Origin: a bacterium
Lineage (GTDB): Bacteria > Electryoneota > RPQS01
NCBI GenBank assembly: GCA_016702305.1
Contig: JADJEH010000016.1
Location: 1 to 22,561 of the forward strand
Direction: 5' to 3'
Length of the DNA stretch: 22,561 nucleotides
Made by a program: the position numbers and the translations under genes. Numbering within the stretch: the first letter of the stretch is position 1; every line of letters starts with the position of its first letter. The notes under the pieces were generated by a model that did not search any database, was not told where the DNA came from, and worked only from the letters and a program-made list of their open reading frames with translations. Below, one piece after another: positions 16,226-22,561 of this stretch.

Positions 16226-17746
16226 GTGCAAGATCGCAGACGAGCAATCCAGGTTCTCATCCTGAACACACTGGCCTTCACCATCTGCTTCGCCGGGTGG
16301 ATGATGAATGGTGTACTGATCACCTATCTTGTGGACAACGACATCTTCCTTTGGGATAAAGCGCAGATGGGTTGGTTGATCGGTATCCCAGTGTTGACGG
16401 GATCGCTAATGCGGCTCCCCGTCGGTGTTCTGACGGATAAATACGGTGGAAGAAGAGTTTACACAATTCTGATGCTCATCTCCGCAATCCCGATGTTCAT
16501 GACAGGTGCGGCTAACGAGTACTATCAGTTTGTCTTTGCAAGCTTAGGATTTGGTCTTACAGGGGCTGCGTTCGCAGTTGGTATTGCGTATACTTCGGTT
16601 TGGTTTCCCAAAGAGCGACAAGGAACTGCGCTTGGCATCTTCGGAGTCGGTAATGCAGGTGCTGCCTTAACCAGTATGGGCGCGCCGGTCTTACTTAAAT
16701 GGTTGACGGACAACGGAGCAAATGTTGACGGCTGGCGCACACTGCCCAAGATTTATGCGGCCGCGCTTGTAGTTATGGCAATCATATTCTACTTTCTGAC
16801 ATACGAGAAGAAGATAGCGCACTCGGCGGGATTGACGCTAAAGCAGCGTCTCGAACCGTTGAAATACGTGCGCGTTTGGCGGTTTGGACTCTACTACTTC
16901 CTGGTCTTCGGAGCATTCGTTGCCTTAGCACAGTGGCTTGTTCCATACTACGTGAACGTTTATACCATGAGTGTTGCATCAGCAGGTCTCATGGCCTCAA
17001 TCTTCAGCCTTCCCTCCGGTTTGATTCGCGCCTTGGGCGGCTGGATGTCGGACAAGTTTGGCGCGCGTCGCATCATGTATTGGGTGTTGGGCAGTTGTTT
17101 GTTCGGCTGCGCATTACTTTGTGTTCCACGCATGGACATTGAATCTCCCGGTTCTGGCGTGACGGCGGCCAGAGCAGGTACCGTCACGTTTGTATCCGAT
17201 ACGCTTGTTCGCATTGATCAACGCGAATACAAAATTCGCCCCGAGCCAGCGGCGTGGCGCAAAAATCAAGACAATACATTTCTCGTCTTTCCCTCAGGTG
17301 AATTCTGGCACAGTCCGGTTGTTTCAGTCGGTGACAAGATCGTCAAGAAGCAGCTACTGGCCCGCGGTATTACGCATCTGTTTTTTCAGGCAAACATTTG
17401 GATATTCACTTTCTTAGTCTTTGTAGTCGGAATCATGATGGGAATCGGCAAAGCAGCCGTGTATCGCCATATTCCCGACTACTATCCAGAGCAGATCGGC
17501 GTCGTCGGAGGAATTGTCGGCGTCGTCGGTGGATTGGGTGGATTTGTATGTCCAATCCTGTTTGGCTATATGCTCAAATGGACGGGTATCTGGACGACGC
17601 TATGGATCTTTCTCGGTGTGCTTTCGTTCATTTGTCTTATTTGGATGCACTTTGTGGTTCAGAAGATGATGCATAAGAATGCGCCTGTGTTAATGCGCCA
17701 CATCGAGGATCGACACGATCACCCCGTAGAAACGACGCCTGCCTAA
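16226..17746 (+). CDS. narK1: Nitrate/nitrite transporter, MFS NarK type (first copy) with large external insert
   Basis: This 506-residue major facilitator has twelve helices and the nitrate-signature glycine stretches GVGNAGAALTSMGAP (about 141-154) and VVGGIVGVVGGLGGF (426-440). LRLPVGVLTDKYGGRR-like and GGWMSDKFGARR loops are the MFS A-motifs. Between helix 9 (about 283-301) and helix 10 (about 389-412) lies an extra segment of some 85 residues, predicted beta-rich and outside the membrane, ending VVSVGDKIVKKQLLARG, which resembles a barrel-sandwich hybrid turn. It would import nitrate, probably with protons, as type I NarK proteins do. Start is GTG at 16226 with GAGG upstream. It lies 18 bp after the cytochrome c gene and 23 bp before the second transporter. 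Confidence 0.9.
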   Translation: MQDRRRAIQVLILNTLAFTICFAGWMMNGVLITYLVDNDIFLWDKAQMGWLIGIPVLTGSLMRLPVGVLTDKYGGRRVYTILMLISAIPMFMTGAANEYYQFVFASLGFGLTGAAFAVGIAYTSVWFPKERQGTALGIFGVGNAGAALTSMGAPVLLKWLTDNGANVDGWRTLPKIYAAALVVMAIIFYFLTYEKKIAHSAGLTLKQRLEPLKYVRVWRFGLYYFLVFGAFVALAQWLVPYYVNVYTMSVASAGLMASIFSLPSGLIRALGGWMSDKFGARRIMYWVLGSCLFGCALLCVPRMDIESPGSGVTAARAGTVTFVSDTLVRIDQREYKIRPEPAAWRKNQDNTFLVFPSGEFWHSPVVSVGDKIVKKQLLARGITHLFFQANIWIFTFLVFVVGIMMGIGKAAVYRHIPDYYPEQIGVVGGIVGVVGGLGGFVCPILFGYMLKWTGIWTTLWIFLGVLSFICLIWMHFVVQKMMHKNAPVLMRHIEDRHDHPVETTPA

Positions 17747-17769
17747 TCAAAACTGGAACGGAAACGCAA

Positions 17770-19335
17770 ATGGCTCAGACATTAATTCATTGGAACGTTG
17801 AAGACCAATCGTTCTGGGAGCGGGAAGGCAAGCGCACCGCTTACCGAAATCTCTGGATATCCATTCCATGTTTGCTGTGTGGATTTGCCGTCTGGATGTT
17901 CTGGTCGATTATTACGACCAAGATGCAGGAGCTTGGCTTTCAATTCGATCCTGATCCAGCCAAAAACAAGGCAATGCTCTATACGTTGATTTCGATAGCC
18001 GGTTTGACGGGTGCAACATTGCGTATTCCCAATTCCTTCTTTGTCGCATTGAGCGGCGGCCGCAATGTCGTCGCGGTTACGACCGCCTTGCTGATACTCC
18101 CGGCACTCGGCCTTGGATTGGCGCTGCGTGCTCCCGGCACGTCGTACTCCACTTTTGTAATCCTGTCTGCATTGTCAGGAATCGGCGGAGGTGCCTTCGC
18201 GTCCTCGATGTCCAATATCAGCCTCTTTTTCCCGAAGCGAATTCAGGGCACCGCATTGGGACTCAATGCCGGTTTAGGAAATCTTGGCGTCAGCATTATG
18301 CAAGTCTTGTTGCCGTTCGTGATGACATTCGGTGCGTTCGGAGCTTTCGGCGGAAATGCCTGGAAAACTGCCGCCGCGGTTGGTGCGCAGCCCGCAGGCA
18401 CTCTAGTCTGGATTCAAAACGGCGGATTTGTATGGGTGCCCATCCTTGCCGTCTTAGCGATCCTTGCATGGTTGCTTATGAATAACCTTGCAATACACAG
18501 TGTCGGTTCTTCCGCGGCCGCTATTGCCAAAATGCTTTACTTGACACTACTGGGCTTTGCTGGATCAGCATTGGGACTGTATCTGTTGGTCGCGCTCAAA
18601 GTCAATATGTGGATTGTCTTGCCGATCACCATAGTGTTGACGCTAATCCTGATTAGATATTTGTCGCCTGTAAAGATTCGCCAGAATTTGAGCAACCAGT
18701 TTGCAATCTTCAAAGAGAAGCACAACTGGGTTATGACCTGGCTTTATGTCATGACCTTTGGTTCATTTATCGGATATTCGGCGGCATTCCCAAAGCTCAT
18801 CCAAGATGTCTTCGGATCACTTCCGGACGGGAGTGCCAATCCTCACGCGCCGAATCCCTTTGCCTATGCATGGCTTGGTCCGTTGGTTGGTTCGTTGATT
18901 CGTCCGGTCGGCGGTTGGCTATCCGATAAGTTTGGCGGCGCGCGTGTCACTCAATGGGACACCGTAGTCATGATTTTCGCGGCGTTAGGTGTAGCGTACA
19001 ATATCAAGGCTGCCAGCAATTCACCGGCACCGGAAGTATTCTTCGTTCCGTTCCTGCTACTCTTTCTGCTTTTGTTCATTACAACCGGCATCGGCAACGG
19101 TTCGACATTCAGAATGATTCCCATCATTTTTGATTCAAAGCTTGCAGGGCCCGTGCTTGGTTGGACGTCGGCGATTGCAGCTTATGGCGCATTCATCATC
19201 CCCAAAGTGTTCGGGACGCAAATTCAAGCCGGTCACCCAGAGTACGCACTTTACGGGTTCGCACTCTACTATGTGAGTTGTCTGGTCGTGAATTGGTGGT
19301 TTTATGCCCGCAAGAACGCAGAGATTAAGTGTTAA
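17770..19335 (+). CDS. narK2: Nitrate/nitrite transporter, MFS NarK type (second copy)
   Basis: This 521-residue major facilitator has NarK-type features: GLGNLGVSIMQVLLPF after FFPKRIQGTALG (nitrate signature region), GSLIRPVGGWLSDKFGG in the central loop, and GNGSTFRMIPIIF in the second half. Length and motifs resemble type II NarK/NarU proteins that exchange nitrate for nitrite. A leading hydrophilic segment of about 28 residues precedes the first helix. Paired narK1-narK2 genes behind nar operons are known from Thermus (narK-narT) and Paracoccus, where one imports nitrate to start respiration and the other exports nitrite. A purine-rich site (GGAA) precedes the ATG. It is the last gene before the Fe-S repair protein and is intact. 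Confidence 0.92.
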   Translation: MAQTLIHWNVEDQSFWEREGKRTAYRNLWISIPCLLCGFAVWMFWSIITTKMQELGFQFDPDPAKNKAMLYTLISIAGLTGATLRIPNSFFVALSGGRNVVAVTTALLILPALGLGLALRAPGTSYSTFVILSALSGIGGGAFASSMSNISLFFPKRIQGTALGLNAGLGNLGVSIMQVLLPFVMTFGAFGAFGGNAWKTAAAVGAQPAGTLVWIQNGGFVWVPILAVLAILAWLLMNNLAIHSVGSSAAAIAKMLYLTLLGFAGSALGLYLLVALKVNMWIVLPITIVLTLILIRYLSPVKIRQNLSNQFAIFKEKHNWVMTWLYVMTFGSFIGYSAAFPKLIQDVFGSLPDGSANPHAPNPFAYAWLGPLVGSLIRPVGGWLSDKFGGARVTQWDTVVMIFAALGVAYNIKAASNSPAPEVFFVPFLLLFLLLFITTGIGNGSTFRMIPIIFDSKLAGPVLGWTSAIAAYGAFIIPKVFGTQIQAGHPEYALYGFALYYVSCLVVNWWFYARKNAEIKC

Positions 19336-19369
19336 CTTCACAAATCATTCCACACTACTGAGTAACACC

Positions 19370-20071
19370 ATGAGCATTACACTCGAAACTCCCGTAGGCC
19401 ATTTGGTCGTTGAAAAGCCAGGCCGCGCACATATCTTCCAGCGTTTTCAGATTGACTATTGCTGCGGCGGTGCTAAGCCCCTCGGTCAAGCATGCACCGC
19501 GAAGAATCTTGATCCGCAAGTCGTGCTCGCGGAAATCGCCAACAAGACAGCCGCACGGATGTTGATTCCGAGCCTGACTGGACAAAGGTCACGATGTCCG
19601 TGCTGGTTGACAATATCTTGAATCAGCACCATGAGTACCTACGCAACACGTTGCCACACCTTGGTGAAATGGCCGAAAAGGTCCATAATGTCCATGGCGA
19701 GAATCATCCGGAACTGCTGGATATTCTGCAAACCTTTGCGGGAATTTTTCACGAGCTGGATTCGCACATGTACAAGGAAGAGAACATCCTCTTCCCGGCC
19801 ATCAAGCGCCTTGAACAAGGTTCCATGCCCCCCGCTGCGGCTGCACAGCTCTTTGGCCCGGTCAGCGTCATGGAGGCGGAGCACGCCACCGTTGGAGCCG
19901 AACTCGAAAAGCTTCGTGGCTTGACCAACAATTACACGCCACCGGAAGGCGCGTGCAACACCTATCGCGGCTTGTTTGCTGGCCCAGAAGAGCTTGAACG
20001 CGACTTGCATTGGCACATTCACAAGGAGAATAATATTCTTCCCAAGAGCTTTGGCAGGAACTCAGTCCTAA
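19370..20071 (+). pseudogene. Iron-sulfur cluster repair di-iron protein RIC (ScdA/YtfE), frameshifted
   Basis: The ATG at 19370 starts MSITLETPVGHLVVEKPGRA, then FQRFQIDYCCGG, the N-terminal ScdA domain with its DYCCGG motif. Near 19558-19565 the frame shifts; the second frame reads SVLVDNILNQHHEYLRNTLP and the hemerythrin-like domain with HEL, HMYKEENILFPAI, EHATVGAELEKL and LHWHIHKENN, giving the histidine and glutamate ligands of the di-iron site. A second indel near 20038 displaces the usual ILFPRAL ending; with it restored the stop is TAA at 20069-20071. Reconstructed length, about 234 residues, is normal. RIC proteins repair Fe-S clusters damaged by nitric oxide, which arises from nitrite during nitrate respiration, so its place at the operon end makes sense. 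It is often regulated by NsrR-type Rrf2 proteins, two of which lie in this window. Confidence 0.85.
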
Positions 20072-20356
<285 letters not shown>

Positions 20357-20362
20357 CAAGCT

Positions 20363-20398
20363 AAAGCCCTGCTAAAACATTGTTTTGCAGGGCTTTTT
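20363..20398 (+). terminator. Strong intrinsic terminator behind the tRNA fragment
   Basis: AAAGCCCTGC (20363-20372) pairs perfectly with GCAGGGCTTT (20387-20396); inside, AAAAC pairs with GTTTT around an ATT loop, with one bulged T. The stem is 15 bp and ends in a run of T. It probably was the terminator of the original tRNA-Lys gene, and today would also stop read-through from the nar operon. Confidence 0.8.
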
Positions 20399-20475
20399 GA
20401 TTTAACCGATTTGTTCATATGTTCATTCGTAAGTTCAGATTTTAACAACCGGTATCTGTTGGTCGTCAGAAGAAA

Positions 20476-22030
20476 TGGGACACATTTTCAGTTAAGTTAA
20501 TGGAGGGATTTGTCTGTAAGTTACGTTTCTCTGTGGTTTTTTTGGTTAGGATTTAGATTGGCCTGTTTACGGGCCTTTTTTGGTTTGTTCTTTGAGCCGT
20601 TGCCGCTGTTTTCGGATGGTTTCGGCGCGGCCGAAGTAGACGTCGACGGGGGTGCAGATTGCCGATGCCTTTGTGGTAGTGTTCGAAGTTGTACCAGTGC
20701 CGGAACGCCCTCCAGCGCGCGGTCGAACGCCCGGGTGAGGCATGCACGATCAGCTGCAGCTTTTCCTTCGCCGTGCGGTTTAAAACGCCTTCGACCTTGC
20801 CGTTCGTTTGAGGGTGATTGCGCATCGAGAAGATGTGCCGGATCCCCAGACTCTTCAAGTAGGTGCTGAACGTGCCCCACTTGTAGCAGGCGCCGTTGTC
20901 GCTGAGGAGCCGCACCCGCTCGTGACGCGGGACTTCTTCCATGCCGGTCTCGGCAACTGCTTGCGCGATCAGCCCTGCACCGTGTCGCCTTTCGAGTTGC
21001 GCAAGCGGCGGAACACGATCGAGAACCCGCTGAAGTCATCCACACACTGCCCAACGGATGCGTGCCCCAGTCGGGCAACATCAGCTCCGCCAGATCGGTC
21101 TGCTACCGTTCGTTCACGCGCGTCGTCTTGCGGTGATACTCTTGGCCGCCGGGATGATCTGCGGCAACTCGCGCGCTAACCCGTTGCGCTTCAGAATGCG
21201 GTAGACCGTGCCCGCTGACACTGAACCCGCCGTCATCGGTAATCCTGAACGCCAGTTGGCGCGGCGACAGATCAGCATCGAGCAATGCGTTGGCGATGAT
21301 CGTGCCCTTCTTCTTCCAAGAGCCGGTTCCAGACCGCCGCGGCGCTGAAGACCGGTCCGCGAGCTTTCCTGGTTCTGCCAGCGGTAGTACGTGCCTGGGA
21401 AGCGCTTCAAACGCTTCGCCAACGGCGGATCGACAGCGGTGTACTATCCACCAGCCGCAGCAGATCCCGCTTCTGCTCGGACGTGTGCCGGGCATAACGC
21501 TTCGCCTTGCGCTTCAGAAGAGACTTTTTTGAGCGTGCGCACCCTCCAGCATCAGATCGGCTACCGTCTGACGCAGCTCTTCGTTCTGACGACGATAGAA
21601 CCCACTTCCCTTTGGTCGCGCCGCGCACCGCTTTCTGCCCTTCAAGCGCGCCTTGCCCGCTTCCATGAACCTTCAGCCAGTTGTAGTACACGTTGGCGCT
21701 CACGCCTTCCTGACGGCATAACGCCGCTACCGGATGATCGCCCCCGCAGTCCTTCCAGCACGATGCGGATCTTGTCTTCCGCGCTGTACTTCGTGCGCGC
21801 CGCCGCCGCACCGTCTTGATCAACTGCGCTGCGCTTTTTCGGTCTGCCGCCGCAGCCTGCTTTTCTTCCGCCTGGGCATGGTCAGCCCTCCTTCTTCGAT
21901 GATACATGATAATATCTCAGCGAAGGGAACGGCAACCCCAAACCTGGTCACTTTGTTGCTAAGCAGTCGCGCCGCGCGACTGTACTTACATCACAAACCA
22001 TCCACTAATACTACTGGACCAATTGTCCCA
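20476..22030 (-). mobile_element. Degraded IS3-family insertion sequence
   Basis: About 1.55 kb containing broken orfA and orfB on the minus strand. The left end reads TGGGACACATTTTCAG; an inverted TGTCCCA lies at 22024-22030, and an alternative inverted ACACATTT match extends to about 22040. These are plausible terminal repeats but the right boundary is uncertain and I see no clear target duplication. The body is GC-richer than the flanks, suggesting a foreign source. Confidence 0.65.
20567..21879 (-). pseudogene. IS3-family transposase OrfA/OrfB, multiply frameshifted
   Basis: OrfA starts at the ATG at 21879 behind a GAAGGAGG ribosome site and reads MPRRKKSRLRR, then in shifted frames TKYSAEDKIRIVLEGLRG and HPVAALCRQEGVSANVYYNW, an IS3-type helix-turn-helix. 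The linker to OrfB includes KRYARHTSEQKRDLLRLVDS and, later, AGTVYRILKRNGLA. The OrfB integrase core is recognisable: a VDDFSGF-like first part in a broken frame, LLSDNGACYKWGTF, and NHPQTNGKVE, with exactly 35 residues between the second Asp and the Glu (DDE). The end, TPVDVYFGRAETIRKQRQRL, is again in another frame and stops at 20567. At least six indels break it, so as written it is inactive. It differs from the OrfA at the left edge. Confidence 0.8.
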
Positions 22031-22404
22031 AATGTGTTGACGATTACAATGACGTCGCCCTCCACGCTCTGATAAATGTTGTGCGTTGCTGGGCCTGTTG
22101 AAATTTCTGTGTCAGTAAACTAGCTATTTGTTGCAGTGTCACTGCTCCGCAGAACAATATGCGAGCTGTTATTATCACAATCCCCCAATTCCCGAAAGCC
22201 GTAACCTGTTTTTGTCCGGCCCTCCTGCTGCTTGAGGGGGCTTTTGTGTTTCAAGATGTTTATTTGCAAAGAGCTACGATAGTGCACAAACATTCCTAAA
22301 AACACACAAATCGGTTGAATTGTAGATGATAGACCACTATATTGCTAAGATAATGGAATGGCCCACATTAGCCATAGCATCGCGATATTGCTGTAACGGA
22401 GTGA
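22031..22404. other. AT-rich stretch with no secure gene
   Basis: No gene can be assigned. A GCCCTC/GAGGGGGC stem with a 2-base bulge and a short T run (22219-22245) is weakly terminator-like. On the minus strand, two adjoining open stretches (about 22305-22120 and 22135-22000) read like protein, for example FTDTEISTGPATHNIYQSVE, but are separated by a stop; this could be a decayed gene crossed by the IS end. Confidence 0.35.
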
Positions 22405-22561
22405 TTAGATATCGCCGGGCTGGGCGACTACTATTACAACCACTATACTAAAAACCGCGAACTTGGCGTAAATTTCACGTTGACACCTTCACGAAAATAC
22501 TATCAGTTTGTCAATTCTAACTATCGTCGCGATCTGTTGCTCTCCTTCCTAAACCGACCTA
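22405..22561 (+). CDS. Partial open frame of unknown function, runs off the right edge
   Basis: The frame is open from just after a stop at 22402-22404 to the window end (52 codons) and encodes LDIAGLGDYYYNHYTKNREL, then GVNFTLTPSRKYYQFVNS and a basic RRDLLLSFLNRP. Alternating aromatic and polar residues suggest beta strands of an exported or outer-membrane protein, but I do not recognise a family. No good start codon is visible, so the real start may be in another frame or lost to an indel, as in other genes at the ends of this window. Confidence 0.35.

Noticed and set aside
20476..22040. Target-site duplication around the right-hand IS element
   Set aside because: Flanking bases (AAA and AAT) do not match clearly, and the right boundary is ambiguous between about 22030 and 22040.
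22219..22245. GCCCTC/GAGGGGGC hairpin followed by TTTT as a terminator
   Set aside because: The stem needs a 2-base bulge and the T run is short, with no gene clearly ending just before it.

Overview
The window is a nitrate-respiration gene cluster with its molybdenum-cofactor (Moco) genes, from a bacterium of moderate GC that I cannot place to phylum. A fused moaC-moaB gene, a Thermus-like nar gene order with a dedicated cytochrome c, and Rrf2-type regulators fit an environmental, non-proteobacterial lineage, but that placement is a weak inference. Both ends carry insertion-sequence remnants, so this is an accessory region.

Layout. Positions 1-139 hold the start of an IS3-type transposase on the minus strand. 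From 4486 down to about 335, a minus-strand operon runs mobA, moaCB (fused), moeA, a TauE/SafE permease and an Rrf2 regulator. The AT-rich gap 4487-4770 is a divergent promoter region with a near-perfect 26-bp palindrome and a good sigma-70-like promoter. From 4771 to 20071, one plus-strand operon runs rrf2, moaA, a MOSC-domain gene, a membrane-anchored diheme cytochrome c, narG, narH, narJ, a narI-Rieske fusion, a cytochrome b of the bc1/b6f type, a monoheme cytochrome c, two NarK transporters and an RIC (ScdA/YtfE) iron-sulfur repair protein. Most junctions overlap or lie within about 25 bp. At 20315-20356 there is the 3' half of a tRNA-Lys(CUU) without a recognisable 5' half, followed by a strong terminator. 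A degraded IS3-family element fills about 20476-22030, and a partial unknown reading frame runs off the right edge.

How it works together. NarK1 and NarK2 move nitrate and nitrite. The MoaA, MoaCB, MoeA and MobA products (with the MOSC protein) supply Moco. NarJ matures NarG, and NarGH reduces nitrate on the cytoplasmic side with electrons from NarI. The unusual part is that NarI continues, after its natural end, through a twin-arginine motif and a sixth membrane helix into a Rieske [2Fe-2S] domain. The next gene is a cytochrome b with a PEWY quinol-oxidation motif, flanked by c-type cytochromes. The operon therefore encodes parts for a nitrate reductase physically tied to a bc-type complex. 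The Rrf2 regulators and RIC point to nitric-oxide or iron-sulfur sensing and repair.

Caution. The genes from about 5.6 to 19.5 kb are free of frameshifts, while almost every gene outside that interval carries one or more. Several breaks fall in short homopolymers. This may be consensus error near contig ends rather than gene decay; coordinates of the broken genes are my reconstruction across frames.
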